This document shows positions 54,779 through 63,125 of a stretch of 64,000 nucleotides of DNA, one piece after another. The notes beneath the pieces were generated by a model that was not told the DNA's origin, did not search any database, and saw nothing but the letters and a program-made list of their open reading frames with translations. Positions within the stretch are counted from its first letter, which is position 1. Each line of letters opens with the position of its first letter. The position numbers and the translations under genes are program-made. This DNA comes from Gammaproteobacteria bacterium (GTDB lineage: Bacteria > Pseudomonadota > Gammaproteobacteria > Ga0077536). The stretch is taken from positions 62,001 through 126,000 of the forward strand of contig JACPPA010000022.1 of assembly GCA_016191285.1 (NCBI GenBank), in the 5' to 3' direction.

Positions 54779-54800
54779 CGTTGTTTTAATTTTAACAACG
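54779..54800. promoter_or_regulatory. Palindrome, probable TetR operator
   Basis: CGTTGTT-TTAATTTT-AACAACG, a 7-base inverted repeat with an 8-base AT centre, ends 15 bases before the TetR ATG at 54816 in an AT-rich leader. It would suit autorepression and control of the overlapping Rieske gene. Confidence 0.55.
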
Positions 54801-54815
54801 TGCAATTATCGCGCT

Positions 54816-55529
54816 ATGGAATCGCTGCCAGATTCACGCCGCACGCAAAACATGCAGAAACGCCGCACGCGCATTCTGGCTGAAGCGCGTTCGCTCCTTA
54901 GTCAAGGCGGCCTCGAAGCGATCAATTTGCGCGAGCTAGCGCGCCTTGCCGAAGTCACCGTCCCCACTATCTATAATCTGGTCGGGAACAAAGAAGAACT
55001 CCTGGTCACGCTGTTTTCCGAAGTGCTGGCCGAAATCGAATCACGCATCCGCACCGGTCATATTACCGAGCCACTCGCCATGGCCGAGGCGGTGGTGCTC
55101 GAATCAACCGCGATATTCGCCGCGGACGAAGACTATTATCGTTCTGCATTTCTAGCGGTCGAATACCTAAATCAGAGCGGCCCACATCGCGCCACGGTCG
55201 CGCGACTCTACGACTGGGGCGAGCGCTTGCTGACGGCCGGGTTCATCGCCTGCAAGGACGCCCGGTGGCTGCACGGTCGAATTGCGCCGACGCTGCTCGG
55301 CGAACTCATCATGCGCACCTATCGCACGAGCTGCCGGGCTTGGGCCTTCGGCCAAATTTCGATTGGTGAATTTCGCGACGCCGCGTTAACCGATGTGTAC
55401 ATCACGCTGGCGGCCGACGCCGTCGACACATTCCATGCTCGCTTAGTAAAGAAAATCGTCGCGTTCAGCGCGGCGCCACGGTCCCCGCGTTCACAACGTC
55501 CCCCTCGTTCCCTGGAGCACACGCGATGA
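54816..55529 (+). CDS. TetR-family regulator
   Basis: 237 residues. HTH: RRTRILAEARSLLSQGGLEA then INLRELARLAEVTVPTIYNL and VGNKEELLVTLFSEVLAEIE, standard TetR. The ligand domain starts near residue 75. The last 4 bases overlap the Rieske oxygenase start (ATGA), so regulator and enzyme are translated together, an unusual and tight link. It should sense a substrate of the oxygenase. Confidence 0.88.
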   Translation: MESLPDSRRTQNMQKRRTRILAEARSLLSQGGLEAINLRELARLAEVTVPTIYNLVGNKEELLVTLFSEVLAEIESRIRTGHITEPLAMAEAVVLESTAIFAADEDYYRSAFLAVEYLNQSGPHRATVARLYDWGERLLTAGFIACKDARWLHGRIAPTLLGELIMRTYRTSCRAWAFGQISIGEFRDAALTDVYITLAADAVDTFHARLVKKIVAFSAAPRSPRSQRPPRSLEHTR

Positions 55530-56767
55530 AACAAACGCTGCAAATTGAAGTCATCAAAGAACTGCTCGATTACATCGACCACCAGCGCACCGTTGATGCG
55601 GGCTCGGTCGTCGCCAATCCAGCCTCAAGTTATACCTGCGAAAAGCTCGCGGCGCGCGAATGGGATGCATTCTTTCAGAATCATCCGCAGGTGTTGGGGT
55701 GTTCCGGCGATTTGCCGAAACCGGGAAGCTATATGACGACCGACGATTTCGGTGTGCCGATCCTGGCGACACGCGATCAGAACGGAAAATTTCATGCCTT
55801 CGTCAACGCCTGCCGCCATCGCGGCGCGCAACTGACGTCATCCCCGCGCGGCGAGCAGAATCGCTTTTCCTGCCCGTTTCACGCCTGGACCTATGCCGCC
55901 GACGGCCGTCTGCTCGGGGTGCGTGCGGTTGAACAATTCGGCGCTATCGACAAATCCTGCAACGGCCTTATCGAGCTACCCTCTGCTGAGCAATACGGAC
56001 TCTTGTTCGTGCATCCGCAGCGCGATGGTGTGCTAGATGTCGATGGGTTACTTGGGGCAGAATTCGCCAGCGAACTCAGCACCTGGGATTTCGGTCGCTG
56101 CGAATACCAGGGCGAATCGGTACTCGATATGCCACTCAACTGGAAGATCGCGAACGACACCTTTGGCGAGGTGTACCACTTCACCTCGCTGCACAAGAAC
56201 ACCCTCGCCAACCTCCTGCATGGCGACGTCGCGACCTATAAGGAATATGGGCAGCATCACCGTCTTTGCCTCGCGAGCAAGTACATCGACGTCATGCGCG
56301 AGCAACCCGAGCCAACGTGGAGCCTGCCGATGGCGGGCGCGATTGCCTATTATCTGTTTCCCAACACGCAGATTGTGATCCTGAATCAAATGATGGTGTT
56401 GGTGCGTATCTACCCCAACCGCAAGAACATCGGCCAATCGTTAAGCCGCGTATCGCATTATTCGGCCGCGCACATGGTGCCGCAGCTCACGGAGGTTGAG
56501 CGCGTGAGTAAATTGTCGAGCGACAATCTTTATCAGCCCGATACCAGCGCGCCAATGGCTTTCAGCCTGTCGGCGATGACGGAATTGTTCGTCAGCACGG
56601 TCGAGCACGAAGATTATTTGATGGGCACCAAGACCCAAATCGCCGCCAACAGCGGCAAGATCGATCATTTTCTGTTCGGGCGTAATGAGCCCGCGCTACA
56701 TCATTTCCACAATAACTACCGTAGCGCGTTGGGGATGCCGCCGCTTGAGGAGTATCGGGCGGGTTGA
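55526..56767 (+). CDS. Rieske aromatic-ring hydroxylating dioxygenase, alpha subunit
   Basis: 413 residues. Rieske centre CRHRGAQLTSSPRGEQNRFS then CPFHAWTY (CxH...CxxH); mononuclear iron ligands in FGEVYHFTSLHKNTL (two His) with a later Asp. This alpha subunit alone is seen: no beta subunit, ferredoxin or reductase is near, so it belongs to the homo-oligomeric types (such as carbazole- or choline/carnitine-type) or borrows partners. Substrate unknown. Coupled to the TetR gene. Confidence 0.87.
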   Translation: MKQTLQIEVIKELLDYIDHQRTVDAGSVVANPASSYTCEKLAAREWDAFFQNHPQVLGCSGDLPKPGSYMTTDDFGVPILATRDQNGKFHAFVNACRHRGAQLTSSPRGEQNRFSCPFHAWTYAADGRLLGVRAVEQFGAIDKSCNGLIELPSAEQYGLLFVHPQRDGVLDVDGLLGAEFASELSTWDFGRCEYQGESVLDMPLNWKIANDTFGEVYHFTSLHKNTLANLLHGDVATYKEYGQHHRLCLASKYIDVMREQPEPTWSLPMAGAIAYYLFPNTQIVILNQMMVLVRIYPNRKNIGQSLSRVSHYSAAHMVPQLTEVERVSKLSSDNLYQPDTSAPMAFSLSAMTELFVSTVEHEDYLMGTKTQIAANSGKIDHFLFGRNEPALHHFHNNYRSALGMPPLEEYRAG

Positions 56768-56936
56768 GGGGAGAAAATTGAATAATCGATGGTCGAGTAG
56801 GTAGTGGAATCCGGGACACCGAAGGGGGAAAGTGAGTGTCCCAAATTCGTTACCGAGTACCGAGTGACGGATACAGGGCTGGATCGGAGGCCCGCCTGCA
56901 AATGTCGAGGCTGTCCCGGATTTCGGGATTTCGCGT

Positions 56937-57350
56937 TTAACTGCCGCGAAGGGTGACCCCCAATACCCCGCTCGCAGTCCGCAGTGCTTGATCAAGTGTC
57001 GCCAGCGGCAGGTTGCGCCGCTGCGCTAATTCGAGGTAGGCGGCGTCATCAAGCGTAAGACTAAAGCGTTCCGCCAGATGTAGCGTCGTCGCCCACGCTT
57101 GCTGGTCGGTTTCGGGATCGATTTCCACCGCAAGTGCGCGCAAGTCGGCAAGCGAAGCATCGCGGAAAGTCGTGTTGATCCTTTGCCGACGCACAGCCAT
57201 GTGGAACGCATTGGCAACCTCCATCCGCCACAGTGAAGGCACCACCGCCCCCGACTCTGCAACGTCATGAAGTACGGTGTCCGCGGCCAGCGAGCGCTCA
57301 TCGTCAAAAAACCAAGCCAATGTGATCGAACTATCGATCACCACACTCAT
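56937..57350 (-). CDS. VapC-type PIN-domain toxin
   Basis: 137 residues. Acidic PIN residues are visible: first Asp in VVIDSSITLAW, Glu in WRMEVANAFHM, Asp-Asp in LTLDDAAYLELAQ, and last Asp in LATLDQALRTA. An RNase of type II toxin-antitoxin systems. It overlaps the antitoxin gene by 4 bases (ATGA), with the antitoxin first as usual. Confidence 0.9.
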   Translation of the reverse strand: MSVVIDSSITLAWFFDDERSLAADTVLHDVAESGAVVPSLWRMEVANAFHMAVRRQRINTTFRDASLADLRALAVEIDPETDQQAWATTLHLAERFSLTLDDAAYLELAQRRNLPLATLDQALRTASGVLGVTLRGS

Positions 57351-57589
57351 TGGCGCCCCGTATTCACCAAGTCCTTGATTTTCAGCCCCCCGAGAGTGAC
57401 GCCGGCACTCCGGGCCCGAATGTTGGCAGCGGCTTGCCGGGCTTTGGCGCGGTCAACACCCGCGACCGCCGGTACCAGTCGCGCGGCGGCTTTGCCGTGT
57501 CTTGTGATAATGACTTCCTCACCATTCGCAACCCAGTCCAACAAAGTACCTAGCTTGTTCTTAGCGTCGAAGGCGCCGACTTCACGCAT
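57347..57589 (-). CDS. Phd/YefM-type antitoxin
   Basis: 80 residues. Begins MREVGAFDAKNKLGTLLDWV, the Phd/YefM DNA-binding fold (VGxxEAKxxLxxLLdxV), with GEEVIITRHGKAAARLVPAV. The C-terminal part (KARQAAANIRARSAGVTLGG) should wrap the toxin. It blocks the VapC-like toxin and represses its own promoter. ATG at 57589. Confidence 0.88.
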   Translation of the reverse strand: MREVGAFDAKNKLGTLLDWVANGEEVIITRHGKAAARLVPAVAGVDRAKARQAAANIRARSAGVTLGGLKIKDLVNTGRQ

Positions 57590-58115
57590 GTTAATGTTCC
57601 TTAGTTAAGCTAGATTTCGGGCTAGCTTATAAACCCGCCCCCGGCAACCGCGAGCGCCTCCTCTGGACGCAGGAATATTGGGCGGTGGCTGGTCACGTCG
57701 TCCCGCTTCGCTGTTACTGCAAGTTAATAAGTAGGCGTCCTCGATTTCTTCCCTTCCCAAATTCGTTACGTTCGTCCCCGTCCAACCGGCCAAGATGATT
57801 GTCGTTAGACCGGCCATCCTGATTGACGCCGTCCGTGGCCGGTTACCGCTGAGCAATTGATGAAAATCGAGGACAGCTATCCTTTGGTAGTTGATTTCAA
57901 AAGTTATATTTGTGAGTGTCCTGTAATAATTGCGCACTCAACAATTAAGCCTGTAGCGCCGATATCATAAAGGCGGTCGGCTCGTGCGGCGCAAGATAGT
58001 CTTTGGAAATGGCTGGCTCTATCCGTTTTCGATTTCTAAACCAAGATAAGAAACGGCAACACCGCGACGACTCTATGTTGGCGATTGGTCTGGTTCCCGG
58101 GGTAATTTTATTTTC
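57590..58115. other. Gap before the acyltransferase, with inverted repeat
   Basis: 526 bases with lower G+C than the flanks. Contains an 11-base inverted repeat GTCCTCGATTT (57737-57747) and AAATCGAGGAC (57864-57874) enclosing 138 bases, in which CCGGCCAAGATGATTG and CCGGCCATCCTGATTG lie as near direct copies. No transposase or other gene; a relic mobile end is possible. A minus-strand frame at 57605-57937 has no recognisable content. Confidence 0.45.
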
Positions 58116-59304
58116 ATGAAAAGTGGCGAAAACAGAGTCTTCGGTCTCGACGTGTTACGAGCTTTTGCCGTGCTTTTTGTTGTCTGGGGCCACGGGGTAT
58201 ACCTTATCGGGCACTCCGTCTCAAAAAGCCTTTATATGCTGCCGGTGTTCGACGGCGTGACAATCTTTTTCGTGTTGAGCGGGTTTCTGATCGGCCGAAT
58301 CTTGTTGAGAACGGTCACAAAAGATGAATTCGACGGGCGACTGCTTGTTGAGTTCTGGGTGCGCCGATGGTTTCGAACGCTGCCGAATTACTTTGCGGTC
58401 CTGATATTTCTCATAATCTCATTCGATTTTCTTGGGCTACCTAAAACCGCTAATCCGGCTCCGTATTTCTTTTTTTTGCAGAACATCGTATCGCCGCATC
58501 CTGATTTTTTTTCCGAGGCGTGGAGTCTCGCGGTTGAGGAATGGTTTTATCTCGTTATTCCAATTCCGTTATATCTGTCGACCAGGTTGCGCAACATCAA
58601 CCGGCACCGCCTGATATTATTTTTAATAGTCGCGGTAATCGTTTTGGTCACTGCGTTTCGACTCTACCGCGCCCATCATTTTAACTATACAACCTTGGAG
58701 GCCTGGGACGGGGCGCAGAGAAAAACTGTTCTAACCCGGTTAGATAGCCTGATGTTTGGCGTATTTGGCGCGTATTTAAGCCTATACCGCGAGCGATTTT
58801 GGCGTGATTTCGCGGGGAAAGGTTTGGTTTTGGGCATTGCGCTCCTATTGATCGATAAGTTTTATCTGACTCATAGCATGTTCTACGTTAACTACGTGAA
58901 CCGCCGTCGGCACCTTGCTAATGCTCCCCGTGCTTTCATCGTGGCGGCGCACTTCAGGGTTTGCAGTTCGCATATTCACGTTCATTAGCGTTACGTCCTA
59001 TTCAATGTATCTACTTAACTTCACGCCAGTTCAGGACGTTATTCTTCCGCTCGTCATGCGTACCTTTTCTCATTTCTGTTGGCGCTGCGATCAAAGTTTG
59101 ACGCTTGCGACAAAATACATGTCTTATTGGTTTATTACTGTTACCGGATCATATCTGCTGTACCACTATTTCGAACGACCAATGACCTCATTGCGCGAAA
59201 AATGGCATCGTCCAGGGAAGGGCGCTGTTACGGCTTTTGCCGACCCGTATTCGAAAGCGTCCAATCACGCGGCTAACGGTGCCGGGGTTTCGTTTATTCA
59301 GTAA
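58116..59304 (+). pseudogene. Acyltransferase 3 family, frameshifted
   Basis: One acyltransferase gene split by a frameshift. First part 58116 to about 58899: ENRVFGLDVLRAFAVLFVVWGHG, split NRVFGLDVLRAFAVLFVVW, with GVTIFFVLSGFLIGRILL and many membrane helices. The rest continues in the next frame (LPVLSSWRRTSGF, ISVTSYSMYLLNFTPVQDVI, YHYFERP) to 59304. The switch is near 58897-58905, compatible with one inserted base. Lower G+C than neighbours suggests transfer. It may be a true pseudogene or a sequencing error. Family role: O-acetylation of polysaccharides or lipids at the inner membrane. Confidence 0.75.
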
Positions 59305-59483
59305 ACGTACCGATCGGCATGCCGCATCAGTAAAGCATGCGTGGTTGATGGAGTTCGCCTAAACAAACGAAAGTCGGGACAGCCACCGAATTGACCGAAA
59401 AATTAAATCGTCACCGCTCGCTGGACGTTCGCCGGATACGCCGGCGTCAATATCCATCGCTGTCGCGTTCGATGGCCGCGCTC

Positions 59484-60053
59484 CTAATCGGCAAAAATGT
59501 CGCGAAGGGAGAGTCGGAGTTCTCGCAACCGGGCGCACGTCATTACCTCGCCGTCGCGATACCGGATTGGCGCCAGATATTCCGCCGGTCCGGCGCTATA
59601 GATATCGATCGTGCACGTGTCCGGATCGACGATCCAGTATTCGGGGACGTTATGACGCGCATACATCTTCAGTTTGTAGCCGCGGTCGCGTTCTTCGGTA
59701 CCGGGGGAAAGGATTTCGACGACCAAGTCTGGCGGCCCGACTATGCCTTGCAATTTAACCAGGTCGCGACGATCGGCGGCGACAAACATCAAATCGGGCT
59801 GCACGACTTCGCGCGCGTCGCCTTGCCCCAAGATCACGTCGACCGGGGCGAATAACACCGTCCCCAGTTGGTGACTGTTCACCTGGAGTCGCACCAGGGA
59901 ATACAGGGTGCTCAATATTTGTTGATGTCGAGTAGTCGGCGCCGGAACCCTGTAGAGATCTCCATGCAAGAGTTCATACCGCCGCGACATGTCCTCCGGC
60001 AAGGTGCGATAATCATCGTAGGTATAAGGCAGGCGAGGTTTGGTCGCAGTCAT
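59484..60053 (-). CDS. Uma2-family (DUF820) endonuclease-like protein
   Basis: 189 residues. PD-(D/E)xK-type core: VVQPDLMFVAADRRD, PPDLVVEILSPGTEERDRGY and KMYARHNVPEYWIVDPDTCT, the Uma2 pattern. N-terminal RRYELLHGDLYRVPAPTTRH is also typical. Often multi-copy, mobile-linked, with unknown substrate. It lies in the same accessory stretch as the VapBC pair and acyltransferase. Confidence 0.87.
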   Translation of the reverse strand: MTATKPRLPYTYDDYRTLPEDMSRRYELLHGDLYRVPAPTTRHQQILSTLYSLVRLQVNSHQLGTVLFAPVDVILGQGDAREVVQPDLMFVAADRRDLVKLQGIVGPPDLVVEILSPGTEERDRGYKLKMYARHNVPEYWIVDPDTCTIDIYSAGPAEYLAPIRYRDGEVMTCARLRELRLSLRDIFAD

Positions 60054-60165
60054 GGCGCCGATTACCGCTGTAGATCTCGAATCAAGTGTAACAACGCTCT
60101 GTGGCCGGCGCTACGCGCCGCCAAAACGCGCGAACCGTCTGCGCGAAAAAAATTAATCCCCTTTA

Positions 60166-60321
60166 TTAGGCGTCGGCCTTCACCTCGTCAGGCGGCGCGG
60201 ACGGGGGCGTTTCGGATTGCGTATCGGCGGTTCCCGTTTTCCGCTGTTTCTTTTCTTCCTTCTTCTGTTTTTTTGCTAGGTCGCGCTGACGCTTGGCGAA
60301 TGCATAGTTCGGCTTTGCCAT
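60166..60321 (-). CDS. Small basic conserved protein, 51 aa
   Basis: Begins MAKPNYAFAKRQRDLAKKQK and continues with KEEKKQRKTGTADTQSETPP. Charged helix of the kind found in a widespread proteobacterial family of small 'MAKPNYxFxKRQKE' proteins of unknown role; a ribosome or nucleic-acid partner is likely from the charge. GAGAAGGACT lies before the ATG on that strand. Too short for a default length cut-off but well formed. Confidence 0.75.
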   Translation of the reverse strand: MAKPNYAFAKRQRDLAKKQKKEEKKQRKTGTADTQSETPPSAPPDEVKADA

Positions 60322-60505
60322 AGTCCTTCTCTTCCAACGGGATTAGGAATGAAGTGCACAGAGTAAGGCATTTCGGCCTCTCCGCGTTAGGGGAAAGAGT
60401 AAGATGATTTCGATTTTCGCGAACTTCGCTGAAGATCGCGACGCCACCATGGCCGCGTGGTATGAATTCAGCGTCGGTTAGGGTACCGAAGCATAAGGTA
60501 CGAGG

Positions 60506-61054
60506 ATGGACCGTGTGAGCGAAACGACGTGGTGCAACTTGCCCCGGTTGGTGGTGAATATCGGCCTGGCGCTCGCCGTGTTGCTGGTCGGATGCGCGAC
60601 GCCGCTGCAGACGCCTTATCAACCGCTGCAACCCAACGGCGGGTTTAGCGAACAGCGCATCGAAGCCAATCGTTATCGGGTGACTTTTGCCGGCAACAGC
60701 ATCACGCCGCGCGAAGAAGTCGAAAACTATCTGTTGTTTCGTAGTGCCGAGCTCACCATAAGCCAAGGCTTCGATTATTTCGTACTCTCGGGCAACGACA
60801 CGGAAGCTAATACCTATTATCTTCAAACTTTAACGGATTACGACAGTTTCGATCCGTTCTTGCCGCATTTCTGGCCGTATCGCGGTTTCGCCTCCGGCAC
60901 GTCAACGCCGATCACGAACTACAAAGCCCAAGCCTACGTACTGATGTTCAAGGGCGCCAAGCCGGCGGCGAATATCAACGCTTACGACGCGCGTGAAGTA
61001 CAAACGAGTCTTGCGTCAACCGTGCGGCGAATAGCGCCGCTACCGCCGCAATAG
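60506..61054 (+). CDS. CC0125/CC1285-type lipoprotein
   Basis: 182 residues. Lipobox LLVGC (Cys about residue 30) after a hydrophobic stretch (VNIGLALAVLLVG), then TPYQPLQPNGGFSEQRIEAN, RYRVTFAGNSITPREEVENY and LLFRSAELTISQGFDYFVLS, the blocks of a family of proteobacterial lipoproteins of unknown function. Membrane-anchored, probably periplasmic side. The long N-terminus before the hydrophobic part is a bit unusual; an internal GTG (60515) would shorten it. Confidence 0.82.
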   Translation: MDRVSETTWCNLPRLVVNIGLALAVLLVGCATPLQTPYQPLQPNGGFSEQRIEANRYRVTFAGNSITPREEVENYLLFRSAELTISQGFDYFVLSGNDTEANTYYLQTLTDYDSFDPFLPHFWPYRGFASGTSTPITNYKAQAYVLMFKGAKPAANINAYDAREVQTSLASTVRRIAPLPPQ

Positions 61055-61220
61055 TTCCTTCACTCCGGTCGCGCCGTAGCACGCGTGACTCGCAGCCGAG
61101 CGGCAGGCATTATTCGCGAAGCGGCGCTTACGTCGGCGAGTTCAAGCGCCGCCAGCGTAGTCCCATGGCGGAGGCCGATTCCGGTTAACCGCTTCATCCC
61201 GGTCTGTGCAAGAGGACGAA

Positions 61221-61871
61221 ATGACATTACTCGACATCATGCGGACGAACGGCACATGCCGCTTCTACAAACCCGATCCGGTATCCGACGCCATGCTCGC
61301 ACAAGTGCTGGACGCCGCACGCTGGGGACCAACCGGGGGGAATCGCCAACCCGTGAGTTTCATTGCCGTCCGCGATCGCCGCAAGAAAGAAGCACTGCAG
61401 GCTCTTTATCTACCGATTTGGAATACCTATTTCGAAGGGTACCGCTCGGGTAGCGTACGGATCGGCGCCACGCCCAGTTTGCTCGGCAATGCCGATTACT
61501 TCGCGCACCACATGGCAGGCATTCCGGTCATGCTGGTGGTGTGCATGCGATTGGCGGACGTTCATCCCACCGATCACCAGCTCGGGCGCCTCAGCATCGT
61601 CGGTGGCGCCTCGGTTTATCCGGCCGTGCAAAATGTTCTACTTGCCGCGCGCGAAGCGGGGCTTGGAACGGCTTTAACCACTTTGCTGTGCGCGGAAGAA
61701 CCGAAGGTAAAAGCGCTACTGAAAATCCCGGAAGATATTTCCACGGCAGCGATGGTCACCCTCGGTTGGCCAGTAAAGCCCTTCCCGAAAAAACTCAAGC
61801 GCCGGCCGCTTGGGGATATGGCGTTCGTGGATGAATACGGCGCTGTGTTGCCTGGGGCGCCGACTGAGTAG
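61221..61871 (+). CDS. Nitroreductase-family protein
   Basis: 216 residues. FMN-binding start CRFYKPDPVSDAMLAQVLDA, ARWGPTGGNRQPVSFIAV, and the C-terminal AAREAGLGTALTTLLCAEEP then LGWPVKPFPKKLKRRPL, the family pattern. Flavin-dependent reduction of nitro compounds, quinones or unsaturated substrates. ATG at 61221 is preferred, after AAGAGGACG; an earlier GTG at 61206 adds five residues. Single gene, convergent with the GFA gene. Confidence 0.86.
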   Translation: MTLLDIMRTNGTCRFYKPDPVSDAMLAQVLDAARWGPTGGNRQPVSFIAVRDRRKKEALQALYLPIWNTYFEGYRSGSVRIGATPSLLGNADYFAHHMAGIPVMLVVCMRLADVHPTDHQLGRLSIVGGASVYPAVQNVLLAAREAGLGTALTTLLCAEEPKVKALLKIPEDISTAAMVTLGWPVKPFPKKLKRRPLGDMAFVDEYGAVLPGAPTE

Positions 61872-61874
61872 TAC

Positions 61875-62282
61875 CTAATCGCGGCCTGGCTCGCGCGCGG
61901 CATACTGCGGCGCCGGATCGTTAATGGTGTACCACGACGCTTTATCCGCGGTGTAAATATGTGCTTTAAGCTGTAATGACGGTCGATTGTCGAGCGTGCC
62001 GGCGCGGATCCGAACGGTATTATTCCCATCGACCTGACTGTAGATCGGCGATCCACAATGGCCACAGAAGTAGCGCGCTTTTGACGGTGTCGCCCGGAAT
62101 CCTTTGAGCGCATCCGCGCCTTGCATCAGGCGAAAGTCGGTCACGGCCACGGGCACACTGGCGACGAAGGGTGTGCCCTGGGCTTTGCGGCATTGCCCGC
62201 AATAACAAAAGAACACCTCCCGCGCCTCACCGGTGACTTCATAGCGCACCGCGCCACAGAGGCAGCCGCCGGTTAGGGGCAT
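61875..62282 (-). CDS. GFA-family (glutathione-dependent formaldehyde-activating) protein
   Basis: 135 residues, Mss4-like beta fold. Zinc cysteines: GGCLCGAVRYEV, FFCYCGQCRKAQGTPF, and YFCGHCGSPIY. Family named after Gfa but most members have unknown activity. ATG at 62282 overlaps the methyltransferase stop (TGATG), so the two genes are coupled; an open frame extends upstream but gives no conserved sequence. Confidence 0.87.
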   Translation of the reverse strand: MPLTGGCLCGAVRYEVTGEAREVFFCYCGQCRKAQGTPFVASVPVAVTDFRLMQGADALKGFRATPSKARYFCGHCGSPIYSQVDGNNTVRIRAGTLDNRPSLQLKAHIYTADKASWYTINDPAPQYAAREPGRD

Positions 62283-63043
62283 CACGCGACGTCCGCAATC
62301 AATCGCGCGTGGACGCGCAGGCGTACGTAATCCAGTTCCCACACACCGTCTTGGCGTAGAGCCGTGGGCTCTAATCGATGGCGCACGCGCGCGATCAATT
62401 CCGGTTGGTCGGCTTTCGGAACCGCAGCGGTGAATGTTTGCGCCATCAACTGCAACCAATCGACGACGTCACCTGGCAGCGGCGTGGGGCGTTGAAACAA
62501 GTCGATCGCCAAGACCTCGAATCCAGCTGCTTCGAGTAGCGCGCTATACGCGGCCGGCGTTGGAAAATACCAAGGGTTATGTTTCGTCGCGTCGATGCCA
62601 GCGCGTGCCAGTTCGTGTTCGAACGCGGTGACGACGCTCGCCACATTGCCATAGCCACCCATTTCCGCGACGAAGCGGCCGCCTAGCTTAAGCGCGCGTG
62701 CAATACCGGCAACGACCGCGGTCGGCTTGAGCATCCAATGCAGGGCGGCATTGCTGAATACCGCGTCGAATTCGCGTTGAAAGGGCAGGGCATGCCCATC
62801 GACGACCTGCGCATCAAGCCCCAGCGCCCGCGCCGCGGCTATTTGTTCAGCGCTGGCATCAACGGCGACGACCGTCGCGCCACTGGCGACCAATTGTTGG
62901 GTCAGTGTCCCATCGCCACAACCCAGATCCAGGATACGCTCGTCGGCGCCGGGCGCTAAAAGGGTTAACAACGGCGCGCCGAGCGCCGCGACAAATCCCG
63001 CATCGCGACGATAGCGTGCGGGGTCCCAGATTTGCGTGTTCAT
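62282..63043 (-). CDS. Class I SAM-dependent methyltransferase
   Basis: 253 residues. SAM motif I RILDLGCGDGTLTQQLVASG, motif II/III FDAVFSNAALHWMLKPTAV, and LKLGGRFVAEMGGYGNVASV; pattern near trans-aconitate methyltransferase Tam and UbiE-like small-molecule enzymes. Starts MNTQIWDPARYRRDAGFV. First gene of a two-gene operon with the GFA gene. Confidence 0.86.
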   Translation of the reverse strand: MNTQIWDPARYRRDAGFVAALGAPLLTLLAPGADERILDLGCGDGTLTQQLVASGATVVAVDASAEQIAAARALGLDAQVVDGHALPFQREFDAVFSNAALHWMLKPTAVVAGIARALKLGGRFVAEMGGYGNVASVVTAFEHELARAGIDATKHNPWYFPTPAAYSALLEAAGFEVLAIDLFQRPTPLPGDVVDWLQLMAQTFTAAVPKADQPELIARVRHRLEPTALRQDGVWELDYVRLRVHARLIADVA

Positions 63044-63125
63044 GCGGGGATTATACGGCGCTGTCTTTAGGTACTATAGGGGTCAATACCGGTGTATCCC
63101 GATTAATTTATAGAAGGAATTCGAA

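Noticed and set aside
57605-57937. 110-residue minus-strand frame downstream of the antitoxin region
   Set aside because: Includes the inverted repeat and has no domain; composition is low and irregular.
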